Below, one piece after another: positions 25,521-33,318 of a stretch of 41,853 nt of DNA. Location: assembly GCA_937983015.1 (NCBI GenBank), contig CALKAK010000132.1:1-41853 (forward strand). The letters run 5' to 3'. The stretch is from an uncultured Bacillaceae bacterium. Its GTDB lineage: Bacteria > Bacillota > Bacilli > Bacillales > Caldibacillaceae. Position 1 is the stretch's first letter, and each line of letters starts with the position of its first letter. The position numbers and the translations under genes are program-made. The notes beneath the pieces were generated by a model. The model worked only from the letters and a program-made list of their open reading frames with translations. It searched no databases and was not told the DNA's origin.

Positions 25521-25563
25521 AGGACAGGTGTTAGAATAGGTTTTTGCCTGTCCTTAATTGTTT
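25521..25563 (+). terminator. Weak terminator after the dipeptidase
   Basis: An 8-bp stem AGGACAGG/CCTGTCCT (25521-25528 with 25547-25554) has an 18-base loop and a short TTAATTGTTT tail. The long loop makes it only a moderate candidate. Confidence 0.5.
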
Positions 25564-25643
25564 CCGCCCGTTATGAATCCAAGAATTAAAATTATAAAAA
25601 ATAAATTTTTTAATCGCCTGGTCATTCATTTTAAACAAAAGGC

Positions 25644-25672
25644 TTGACGCGACAGAAATCCTTTAATATAAT
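25644..25672 (+). promoter_or_regulatory. Near-consensus sigma-A promoter for the spx-marR operon
   Basis: TTGACG (25644-25649), a 17-base spacer and a perfect TATAAT (25667-25672) form the best sigma-A promoter in the window. The predicted start near 25679 gives an AT-rich leader of about 150 bases before the spx-like gene, with no obvious structure. Confidence 0.75.
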
Positions 25673-25828
25673 TAACATGAATTTGAGATAAATAAATTTG
25701 GAATGATTGGATTTGACATATTAAACTCCAAACGATCAATTTTTTACATAATAAATTCGAATCCGAGATATACAAAAAGAAAATGAATAAATTTTAAATA
25801 ACCATTGGAGAAAAGGAGTGGCGGGAGA

Positions 25829-26224
25829 ATGGTTACACTTTATTCAATACCGAGTTGTCTGTCGTGCAGAAAGGCGAAAAAATGGCTGCAGGAGCATGGC
25901 ATTCCTTATACCGAACGAAATATCGTAAAAGATCCTTTAACCATGGATGAGATCATGCACATTTTGCGTTTAACTGATAATGGAACGGAAGAAATTATTT
26001 CCACACGCTCAAAAGTGTTCCAAGAAATGAATGTGGATGTTAACCAATTGACTTTAAAAGATCTCTATCAAATTATACAGGATAACCCTACATTATTAAG
26101 AAGGCCGATTATAGTTGATAACAAACGATTACAGGTTGGCTTTAATGATGATGAAATTCGTAAATTCTTGCCGCGATCTGTGCGGATGAATGAATTGCGA
26201 AAGGTTCAAAAAATGATTAATTAA
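25829..26224 (+). CDS. spx: Spx-family global regulator (paralogue)
   Basis: A 131-residue ArsC-fold protein, the same length as B. subtilis Spx and closely similar. It retains the redox switch Cys10-X-X-Cys13 (PSCLSCRKA), Gly52 needed to contact the RNA polymerase alpha C-terminal domain, and Arg92 near the switch. Spx proteins bind RNA polymerase and redirect it to thiol-stress genes when the cysteines form a disulfide. The C-terminus ends VQKMIN, not the LAN ending of Spx that ClpXP recognises, so proteolytic control may differ. The ATG at 25829 sits behind AAGGAG; the frame extends upstream to a TTG without a site. It is followed 36 bases later by a MarR regulator, suggesting a two-regulator stress operon. 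It may be a second Spx, because the usual spx neighbourhood is absent. Confidence 0.9.
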   Translation: MVTLYSIPSCLSCRKAKKWLQEHGIPYTERNIVKDPLTMDEIMHILRLTDNGTEEIISTRSKVFQEMNVDVNQLTLKDLYQIIQDNPTLLRRPIIVDNKRLQVGFNDDEIRKFLPRSVRMNELRKVQKMIN

Positions 26225-26260
26225 GGCGGTACGATTATATTAAAGGAAGGAGGGATTCGC

Positions 26261-26683
26261 ATCAAACAAGAAATTCATTTTATCCAGGAACTCGTTTATA
26301 CGCATCAATTGATACAGGACTATTTTAAAAAAGAATTATCTCCCTTCGACCTAAATTTTAAAGAGTTTACAGTTTTGGAAATGATCTATAGTGAAGGTAG
26401 ACAACCGATACAGAAGCTAGGTAAGCGCGGGTTAGTGACATCCAGTAATATCACATATATCGTCGATAAATTAGAAAAAAAAGGATTAGTAACAAGAAAA
26501 CCATGTGTTCAAGATCGCCGGGTCATTTATGCTTGTATAACAGAAAGAGGAAAAGAATTGATAGAACAGATTTTACCTATGTTCGAAGAGAAACTCGCTG
26601 ATAGTTTTCAAGGATGCACCGAGGAAGAAATTCGCTCTGGCTTTTCTTTGTTGAACAAACTTGCGGCAAAAATAGAGGGGTAA
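26261..26683 (+). CDS. MarR-family regulator with apparent ATC start codon
   Basis: A winged-helix MarR protein: dimerisation helix (EIHFIQELVYTHQLIQDYF), helix-turn-helix with recognition helix (LVTSSNITYIVDKLEKKGLV), a wing with CVQDRRVIYACITERGKEL, and C-terminal helices. The full 140 residues typical of the family appear only if translation begins at codon ATC (26261), which lies 7 bases behind a perfect AAGGAGG. The first standard start in frame is TTG at 26309, which would remove most of helix 1 and has no site. It is probably co-transcribed with the Spx paralogue 36 bases upstream. A Cys in the wing (PCVQDRR) could sense thiol oxidation or electrophiles; this is inferred. It may repress its own operon. 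Confidence 0.85.
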   Translation: MKQEIHFIQELVYTHQLIQDYFKKELSPFDLNFKEFTVLEMIYSEGRQPIQKLGKRGLVTSSNITYIVDKLEKKGLVTRKPCVQDRRVIYACITERGKELIEQILPMFEEKLADSFQGCTEEEIRSGFSLLNKLAAKIEG

Positions 26684-26706
26684 AAAGCATCGATTCATTC
26701 GAAATC

Positions 26707-26738
26707 AATTGGGAAATTTCCCGATTTTTTTATTTTTT
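26707..26738 (+). terminator. Terminator of the spx-marR operon
   Basis: The stem AATTGGG/CCCGATT (26707-26713 with 26720-26726, one G-U pair) has a 6-base loop, followed by a long T run interrupted by one A. Confidence 0.85.
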
Positions 26739-26838
26739 AAATAAAATATACAGAAACTATTGGAATTTTAGAAGAATACGAATATATTTAAATACAGAAT
26801 TATAAAATAATTAAAAAATCATTGAAGGAGAGGAAGAC

Positions 26839-27657
26839 ATGAAAAAATGGCTGGTAGTAATTTTTGGGCTGGTTTTATCAGGGCTTTTCGTCGGGTGTGG
26901 TGAGAAGGAGGCAGAGAATGTAGCAGGTGAAGAACAAACGGAAGAGAAGAAGGAATTACGGTTAGTAACTGATGCGGCTTATGCTCCTTTGGAATATATG
27001 GAAGGGGACGAAATTGTAGGTTTTGATATCGATTTTATTAAAGCCGTAGCCGAAGAGGCGGGATATGAACTAGAAATCGAACATGTAGGTTGGGAACCTA
27101 TTTTTGTTGAAATCGAAGGGGGAACGGCTGATTTAGCTGTCTCTTCTATATCCATTCGTCCAGATCGGCAAGAAAACTATGATTTTTCCTATCCGTATTT
27201 TCTGTCAACCAACAAAATTTTGGTTCGTGAAGGAAGCGATATCAAAAGCGCCGTAGATTTGAAAGATAAAGTTGTCGCCGTTCAAAATGGAACAACAGGG
27301 CATCTTGCCGCAGAACAAATCCTGGGAGTGGACAACCCTAACTTGAAAAAATTTGACAATAACAATTTCGCAATTCAGGAGCTCATTAGCGGTGGTGCCG
27401 ATGCGGTGGTTGCCGATAATGCGGTTGTTGAGGAGTATGTGAAAAATAATCCCGATCAAAATCTGGTGATCATCGAGGACCCGGATGCTTTTGAAGCCGA
27501 GTATTATGGCATTTTATTCCAGAAGGGCAGTCCTTTAGTTGCCGACTTTAATAAGGCGATTCAAACGATCTTTGATAATGGAGTCTATACAGAAATCTAT
27601 ATGAAATGGTTCGGAGTTGAGCCGGATATTGAACACTTAAAATCATTACAAGACTAA
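26839..27657 (+). CDS. Polar amino-acid ABC transporter substrate-binding lipoprotein
   Basis: A 272-residue type 3 bacterial solute-binding protein. A signal peptide ends in the lipobox FVGC (Cys20), followed by a Glu-rich linker. DAAYAPLEYMEGDEIVGFDI is the conserved opening, and the signature continues as DFIKAVAEEAG; AVSSISIRPDRQENYDFSYP supplies the ligand-binding Arg. It is anchored outside the membrane and passes amino acids to the permease encoded next. AGGAGAGGAAG lies before the ATG. It is the first gene of a three-gene operon with permease and ATPase. Glutamine, arginine, histidine or cystine are all possible ligands; the sequence does not decide among them. Confidence 0.93.
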   Translation: MKKWLVVIFGLVLSGLFVGCGEKEAENVAGEEQTEEKKELRLVTDAAYAPLEYMEGDEIVGFDIDFIKAVAEEAGYELEIEHVGWEPIFVEIEGGTADLAVSSISIRPDRQENYDFSYPYFLSTNKILVREGSDIKSAVDLKDKVVAVQNGTTGHLAAEQILGVDNPNLKKFDNNNFAIQELISGGADAVVADNAVVEEYVKNNPDQNLVIIEDPDAFEAEYYGILFQKGSPLVADFNKAIQTIFDNGVYTEIYMKWFGVEPDIEHLKSLQD

Positions 27658-27702
27658 AGGTAAATTTACATATTTTAATCACGGAGAAAGTGTGGAACGA
27701 TC

Positions 27703-28359
27703 ATGAACTTTCGCATTGATTTAATCATCGAATATATGCCCTATTTTTTACGTGGGACAGCCTATACGATCGGTATTTCATTGCTGGGAATTTTATTCGG
27801 ACTGATATTGGGGCTCTTTATCGGTCTGGGAAAGATGATCAAAAATCGCTTTCTATCCTTTCCATTTACAGCCTATATTACGTTTTTCCGTGGCACACCA
27901 CTTATGCTGCAAATATTAATTATCCATTTTGGTGTAGTTCGGGCTTTGTTGGGTGAAACGAATGGTGTCTTCGCGGGAATCATGGCTCTTTCCTTAAATT
28001 CCGCTGCTTATGTTGCGGAAATTTTTCGCGCAGGGATCCAATCCCTTGATAAGGGACAAATGGAGGCGGCAAGGTCTTTAGGAATGAATTATTATCAAGC
28101 CATGCGTCATGTCATCTTGCCTCAAGCGTTTAAACGCATGATCCCGCCTTTGGGCAATGAATTTATCATCTTGCTGAAGGATTCGGCGCAAATATCGATT
28201 ATCGCTGTACCGGAATTAACGTATTGGGCCCGTGTTTTCCAAGGGCGATTTTACAAAGTTTGGGAGCCTTATTTAACAGCCGCATTAATCTACTTGTTTT
28301 TAACGGTAGTACTAACATTTTTACTAGACCGATTGGAAAAGAGGCTTAAACAAGAATGA
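27703..28359 (+). CDS. Polar amino-acid ABC transporter permease
   Basis: A 218-residue HisM/GlnP-type permease with about five helices. It carries the N-terminal segment YFLRGTAYTIGISLLGIL, YITFFRGTPLMLQ (the typical FRGTP motif) and the ATPase-contact EAA loop (MEAARSLGMNYYQAMRHVILPQAF). It forms the membrane channel of the importer. GGAGAAAG precedes the ATG. Its end overlaps the ATPase gene by four bases (ATGA), indicating translational coupling. Confidence 0.94.
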   Translation: MNFRIDLIIEYMPYFLRGTAYTIGISLLGILFGLILGLFIGLGKMIKNRFLSFPFTAYITFFRGTPLMLQILIIHFGVVRALLGETNGVFAGIMALSLNSAAYVAEIFRAGIQSLDKGQMEAARSLGMNYYQAMRHVILPQAFKRMIPPLGNEFIILLKDSAQISIIAVPELTYWARVFQGRFYKVWEPYLTAALIYLFLTVVLTFLLDRLEKRLKQE

Positions 28360-29078
28360 TCCGCGTAGAACATTTAAAGAAGAGTTTTGGAAACAATGAA
28401 GTTTTAAAGGATATATCCGTCACGATCGATCGGCGGGAAGTAGTCGTTGTTATCGGTCCTTCCGGATCAGGAAAATCTACATTTTTACGCTGTCTCAATC
28501 GATTAGAGGAAGTTACTTCCGGACACATCTACATTGATAATGTAGATATCACCGACCCTAAGGTGAATATCAATAAAATTCGAGCCGAAGTGGGGATGGT
28601 TTTCCAGCATTTCAATTTATTCCCGCACAAGACGGTCCTGGAAAATATCATTCTTTCGCCGATTATTGTTAAAAAGGTGCCGAGAAAAATCGCTATCGAA
28701 AAAGCTTATGATTTATTGCAAAAAGTCGGTTTGAAAGAAAAAGCTGATGATTATCCGGCTTCACTATCGGGGGGACAGCAACAAAGAGTGGCGATCGCCA
28801 GAGCCCTTGCTATGGAACCAAAGGTGATGCTATTTGATGAACCGACTTCGGCTTTGGATCCCGAGATGGTCGGTGAAGTATTGGAAGTCATGAAACGATT
28901 AGCAAAGGAAGGTATGACGATGGTTGTGGTCACTCACGAGATGGGATTTGCTCGCGAAGTAGGTGATCGTGTACTCTTTATGGATCAAGGTTTCATCATA
29001 GAAGAAAATACACCGAAAGAATTATTCGAAAATCCGCAACAAGAACGAACGAAGTCATTTTTAAGTAGAATTTTATAA
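28356..29078 (+). CDS. Polar amino-acid ABC transporter ATPase
   Basis: A 240-residue GlnQ/HisP-type ATPase with a complete nucleotide site: Walker A GPSGSGKST (34-42), Q-loop VFQHFNLFPH, signature LSGGQQQRVAIARAL, Walker B VMLFDEPTSALD and the switch histidine in VVTHEMGFA. It drives uptake through the adjacent permease. The start ATG overlaps the permease stop by four bases. A strong terminator follows immediately. Confidence 0.95.
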   Translation: MIRVEHLKKSFGNNEVLKDISVTIDRREVVVVIGPSGSGKSTFLRCLNRLEEVTSGHIYIDNVDITDPKVNINKIRAEVGMVFQHFNLFPHKTVLENIILSPIIVKKVPRKIAIEKAYDLLQKVGLKEKADDYPASLSGGQQQRVAIARALAMEPKVMLFDEPTSALDPEMVGEVLEVMKRLAKEGMTMVVVTHEMGFAREVGDRVLFMDQGFIIEENTPKELFENPQQERTKSFLSRIL

Positions 29079-29081
29079 TGT

Positions 29082-29109
29082 AAGGGAGGACACTAATCCT
29101 CCCTTTTTG
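29082..29109. terminator. Bidirectional terminator between the ABC operon and CDF gene
   Basis: A perfect 9-bp stem AAGGGAGGA/TCCTCCCTT (29082-29090 with 29097-29105) has a 6-base loop and a T run. The stop codon of the convergent CDF gene lies inside the structure. Confidence 0.85.
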
Positions 29110-30037
29110 TTTCATTTATCGAGGCACCCTTCGGATCAACGTGAATAACAACGTCTATCGTCAGTTCGTTTTTTATTTTTTCTTCCAATTCATGAATGAT
29201 TTCATGAGCTTGTTCGACACTCATATTTGCAGGTAATTCAACATGAAGAGAAGCCAGTTTTTTCCCCGGACCGTAGTCATGGATTTGTAAGTTATGGGCA
29301 TTGGTAATTTTTCCATAGCGGGCTATTACATTTTCAATTTGCTTTAAATCTTGCGGGTCAGGAGAAGGACCGAGTAAGAAATGAATGGAATCTCTAGCGA
29401 TGGAAAAACCAGAATATAAAATGAAAAGAGAGATAAATAGACCGAGTATTCCATCGAGGGGTAAGGGGACGAATTTTCCTACGACTGTTCCGACGATCAC
29501 TCCTGTAGTAGCGATGACATCGGACAAGCTATCCCGGGCATTGGCCATGATCAGTGTGGAGTTTAATTTTTTGGCAATCCGGTAGTTGAAAAAGAATAAC
29601 CAGATTTTAATCAAAACGGACAGGATCAGAATAAGCAAGATGAACGTATTCCATTTTACCGGTTCCGGGTTCATTATTTTTTCAAACGACTCTAAAAGCA
29701 GTTGATATCCCATAGTAAAGACGATAAATGCGACGGCAAGTGAGCTTATATACTCATAACGACCGTGTCCATAAGGATGTTCTTTATCGGGTGGTTTTTC
29801 GCTTAAACGGGCTCCAACGAGGGTTATCACTGAAGAGACCGAATCGCTCAGGTTATTAAATGCATCTGAAATTACCGCAATACTATTGATGATGAGGCCA
29901 CAGAGAAGTTTTATTATAAACAAGAGGATATTGGCGATGATACCTATAGTTCCTGAAAGAACTCCGTACGCTTTACGAGCATGACTTTCCCCGATATTTC
30001 CCTTATATTGTCTAATTTTTCTTATTAGAAATTTCAT
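29093..30037 (-). CDS. Cation diffusion facilitator (CDF) metal exporter, probably manganese type
   Basis: A 314-residue CDF protein: six helices and a C-terminal cytoplasmic ferredoxin-like domain (NLQIHDYGPGKKLASLHVEL). The helix 2 metal site reads NNLSD (N-x-x-x-D) and helix 5 reads DSLSD (D-x-x-x-D). The zinc-type HxxxD is absent, and this arrangement is typical of manganese exporters such as streptococcal MntE and B. subtilis MneP/MneS. It would export the metal in exchange for protons. The ATG at 30037 is preferred: GAGG lies 7 bases upstream, whereas the ATG at 30043 overlaps it. The gene is single and converges on the amino-acid transporter operon. Confidence 0.9.
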   Translation of the reverse strand: MKFLIRKIRQYKGNIGESHARKAYGVLSGTIGIIANILLFIIKLLCGLIINSIAVISDAFNNLSDSVSSVITLVGARLSEKPPDKEHPYGHGRYEYISSLAVAFIVFTMGYQLLLESFEKIMNPEPVKWNTFILLILILSVLIKIWLFFFNYRIAKKLNSTLIMANARDSLSDVIATTGVIVGTVVGKFVPLPLDGILGLFISLFILYSGFSIARDSIHFLLGPSPDPQDLKQIENVIARYGKITNAHNLQIHDYGPGKKLASLHVELPANMSVEQAHEIIHELEEKIKNELTIDVVIHVDPKGASINETKRED

Positions 30038-30255
30038 GATCATTCCTCAAACCATCATTTTTTGAATACATCGTAACAAAACATTTAGTATCACGCAAAT
30101 GGAATCGAAAACCGACGGCAATGTTATTTTTTCATTAAATCGATAAACGTAAAAAATATTGTTAATTCCTAATTTTTACCGAAACAGTAAAGAATTTTGG
30201 TACAATTGTTTACAATACAGACTATAGGTTTCAGTAAGAAAGAGGTTGAGTAAAC

Positions 30256-31875
30256 ATGTTGAAATTTCTTAATGAACCAAGAGAAAACCCATATCCTACA
30301 ACAAAAAAGGCGGTATATGGATTAAAGGGGATGGTAGCTACTTCACAACCATTAGCAGCCCAGGCCGGTTTGGAAATATTGAAACGGGGCGGAAATGCGA
30401 TCGATGCTGCGATCGCAACGGCTGCTTGTTTGACCGTTGTGGAGCCAACATCAAATGGAATCGGTGGAGATGCCTTTGCCCTCGTCTGGACAAAAGGAAA
30501 ACTTCATGGGATCAATGGGAGCGGCAGGTCGCCACGCGCGCTATCAATTGATAAAGTTAAAGAATTAGGATACGATGCGATCCCTAAATTTGGCTGGATC
30601 CCCGTAACGGTGCCGGGAGCCCCGGGTGTCTGGGCCGAATTGAATAGACGTTTTGGAAAATTATCGTTACTTGAAGTTTTGCAACCCGCGATTCAATATG
30701 CCCGGGATGGCTTTCCATTATCACCGACTCTGGCCAAATACTGGAAAAGAGCTTATCTGAATTATAAAAGAAATTTACAGGATCCACTTTTTGCGGAATG
30801 GTTCAAAGTATTTGCTCCAAAAGACCGGGCTCCTAGGGTTGGTGAGGTTTGGGGATCGAAAGACCATGCGCAGACTTTAGAAGAAATTGGAAAAACAAAT
30901 GCTGAATCTTTTTATCGGGGCGGATTAGCAGAAAAAATCGTCCAATTTTCCCGAAAAACCGGTGGTTTTTTTACATTAGAAGATTTTGCCGATTACAAAC
31001 CGGAATGGGTGGAGCCAATCCATATTAATTACCGGGGCTACGATGTTTGGGAAATTCCGCCGAATGGTCAGGGGATCGTTGCCTTAGAAGCATTAAATAT
31101 TTTGCAAGGATTTAAACTCCAATCATTGTCTCATGTGGATACATATCATTATCAAATAGAAGCGATAAAACTTGCTTTTAGCGATGCAAAAGAGTATGTT
31201 GCTGATCCGGGGTATATGAATATTCGGCTAGGGGATTTGCTGAGTGATGAATATGCTGAAAAAAGACGTTCATTGATAGGAAACGAGGCCATGGTCCCCC
31301 GGGCGGGTGAACCTAAGGGAAGCGGCACCGTCTATCTGGCTACTGCGGACGGAGAAGGAAACATGGTTTCATTCATCCAGAGTAATTATATGGGTTTTGG
31401 ATCAGGAATTGTTGTACCTGGAACGGGTATTGCCCTGCAAAATCGCGGCCATAATTTCTCGATGAATCCCAACCATGTGAATGCTTTAGAAGGGGGAAAA
31501 AGGTCTTATCACACGATTATTCCGGGTTTTTTAACAAAAGATCATCAACCTATCGGTCCTTTCGGTGTTATGGGCGGGTTCATGCAACCACAAGGTCATG
31601 TGCAAGTGATCGTCAATACGATTGATTTCGGTATGGATCCACAAACTGCTCTAGACGCTCCGCGATGGCAATGGGTAAAAGATAAAATTGTCGACGTAGA
31701 ACATCGTTTTCCTCACCATATTGCCCAGGAATTGAAAGCAAAAGGTCATGAGATTCGCCTCCAATTAGAACCGAATCATTTTGGGCGGGGCCAGATTATC
31801 TTTCGGGACCCAGAAACGGGCGTACTTGTTGGTGGCACAGATTCGCGAACCGATGGAACTGTCGCGGTTTGGTAA
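30256..31875 (+). CDS. ywrD: Gamma-glutamyltransferase-family protein (YwrD-like)
   Basis: A 539-residue Ntn-hydrolase proenzyme. The catalytic Thr is Thr358 (GSGTVYLATAD), where self-cleavage would give large and small subunits. GNAIDAAIATAACLTVVEP is the family opening, and the substrate-binding Gly-Gly lies in GVMGGFMQPQGH. There is no signal peptide, unlike secreted Ggt, so it resembles the cytoplasmic B. subtilis YwrD group and GGT-like acylases. It may hydrolyse gamma-glutamyl compounds or glutathione-like substrates. AGAGGTTGAG lies before the ATG. It is a single gene followed by a good terminator. Confidence 0.92.
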   Translation: MLKFLNEPRENPYPTTKKAVYGLKGMVATSQPLAAQAGLEILKRGGNAIDAAIATAACLTVVEPTSNGIGGDAFALVWTKGKLHGINGSGRSPRALSIDKVKELGYDAIPKFGWIPVTVPGAPGVWAELNRRFGKLSLLEVLQPAIQYARDGFPLSPTLAKYWKRAYLNYKRNLQDPLFAEWFKVFAPKDRAPRVGEVWGSKDHAQTLEEIGKTNAESFYRGGLAEKIVQFSRKTGGFFTLEDFADYKPEWVEPIHINYRGYDVWEIPPNGQGIVALEALNILQGFKLQSLSHVDTYHYQIEAIKLAFSDAKEYVADPGYMNIRLGDLLSDEYAEKRRSLIGNEAMVPRAGEPKGSGTVYLATADGEGNMVSFIQSNYMGFGSGIVVPGTGIALQNRGHNFSMNPNHVNALEGGKRSYHTIIPGFLTKDHQPIGPFGVMGGFMQPQGHVQVIVNTIDFGMDPQTALDAPRWQWVKDKIVDVEHRFPHHIAQELKAKGHEIRLQLEPNHFGRGQIIFRDPETGVLVGGTDSRTDGTVAVW

Positions 31876-31905
31876 AACTGCTTTGGATAAAAATATTTGG
31901 AAATG

Positions 31906-31946
31906 AACACATGCCTGCTTGCCTGTTCAGGTATGTGTTTTTTTTC
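31906..31946 (+). terminator. Terminator of the ywrD-like gene
   Basis: A 12-bp stem (31906-31917 with 31928-31939, one G-U pair) with a 10-base loop runs into a run of T. Confidence 0.88.
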
Positions 31947-32373
31947 TTATATAAAGGTCTATTATGGAAGACACGGACACCCGTGCCATGGGATATATTG
32001 TCCCTCGGAAAACTTAGACTTGTTTAACAATACTCGCAGTCGAATTCGCACTCTTTTTCAAACGAAAATTGATGTTAAATCGGAATGGAATCTAAACAGC
32101 CGTTATTTCCGTATACTCCCCAGAATGGATCAGAACGAATGTTAGCAATATATATTTATGTCTCATTTTTGGTTATCTAGCCGGTACAAAATTGGCTCCA
32201 CGTTTGATTATCTCGTTACTTTGCCACCGATATAAAAATCTATTTAATTGGATTTAAAGTTAAAGGATAAAATTTTATGAAAGGCTATTTCTGACTTCAA
32301 AACCAAAAGTTGCGATTTCAACTTTTATTACGTGTTAATACGATCATCCCTTGATGATGGGAAGGAGCTGGAT
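31947..32373. other. Gene-free stretch before the crp-like remnant
   Basis: About 430 bases with no convincing gene. An open frame on the plus strand from 31897 overlaps the terminator and has an atypical composition, so it is not called. AAGGAG at 32361-32366 is the ribosome binding site of the decayed regulator that follows. Confidence 0.45.
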
Positions 32374-33052
32374 ATGGCTAATAACGCGAACAAGTTGTTA
32401 GAAAAGATTCCGCTTTTTCAAAATCTATCGTCGAATGGAATAGAAACGATTGCTACTCTAGCCATAGAGCGGCTTTATCCGAAAGGAAGTCATATTTTTT
32501 GTCTGGGTGAACCGGTCAAAAATGTTTATTTTATCGTGAAGGGAGCGATCACGATTTATCGGGCCAATCCGAAAGGAAGGGAACATATCATCAATATTCT
32601 TGAAGCAGGAGAAATGTTATCGCATCAGCGATTCTTCCGTCGTGATGAATATCCAGCTAACGCGGTTACTTTGGAGGACTCGATCCTTTTTTTATCCCTA
32701 TCAAAACATTTGAGCCAGTTTTATTAAGAAATCCGCTTATAAGTATGAAAATTTTTCGCATATTAGGAGATATTATTGTCGAATTACAAAACTGGCTAGA
32801 AGAAAAAAAACTACGAAATACATAGGAACAAATAATTCTCCTATTATTACGACTAGCTAAAAAACATGGCAGCCCACCTGATAAGAACCCATTTTACAAA
32901 TCAAGAGCTTGCGAATATGACCGGTGCTAGCAGGGAGACGGTCAGCCGGATTTTAACCGAATTAAAAAAAGGGAACCGTTTTAACGAATGAGTCGGGAAA
33001 TCTCATTATTTATGTGAATCAATTAAGAAATCAACTGGAAGAAAGTGTTTAA
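32374..33052 (+). pseudogene. Decayed Crp/Fnr-family transcriptional regulator
   Basis: The gene opens intact behind AAGGAG. Residues 1-111 form most of a cyclic-nucleotide-type beta-roll (GEPVKNVYFIVKGAITIYR, ...GEMLSHQRFFRRDEYPA). A frame change near 32711 is followed by EPVLLRNPLISMKIFRILG, a TAG at 32823-32825 and QIILLLLRLAKKHG. A second frame change near 32878 leads to THFTNQELANMTGASRETV (the Crp helix-turn-helix). A third near 32985 leads to the end LTNESGNLIIYVNQL. Stitched together it makes a normal regulator of about 225 residues. Three frame changes and one stop codon indicate real decay. What it controlled is unknown; the AGCS symporter gene downstream is a possible former target. 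Confidence 0.85.
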
Positions 33053-33318
33053 AACTTCTGTGTTTGAATTATAATCTCCCCGTTCAATGAATGTCAGTAT
33101 GTTTTATAAAAATAGTAGTTAAAATCAGTTAGAAAAAACATAAAAATCTTGACAGTCATTATAGAATTATGTTTTATATTATTAATAATATTATCGAAAC
33201 AATGAAAATATTTAGACAAAATCAGGGAAAAGGGGGTAGGTGACCAAGGGTAAGGGGTTTTTTATTAATAAATTATTCTTTTCTTATTTTATTTCATTAA
33301 GGAAGAAAGGGGTTAGGG
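33053..33318. other. Leader region of the AGCS gene
   Basis: No gene is seen. TTGACA at 33149-33154 is a perfect -35 box, with several poor -10 options 17-20 bases further (TTTTAT, TTTATA, TATATT). The region is AT-rich. No riboswitch fold was recognised. Confidence 0.4.

Noticed and set aside
31897..32145. Open frame of 82 codons on the plus strand
   Set aside because: It begins inside the terminator of the ywrD-like gene, has no ribosome binding site of quality and an odd Cys/His/Arg composition.
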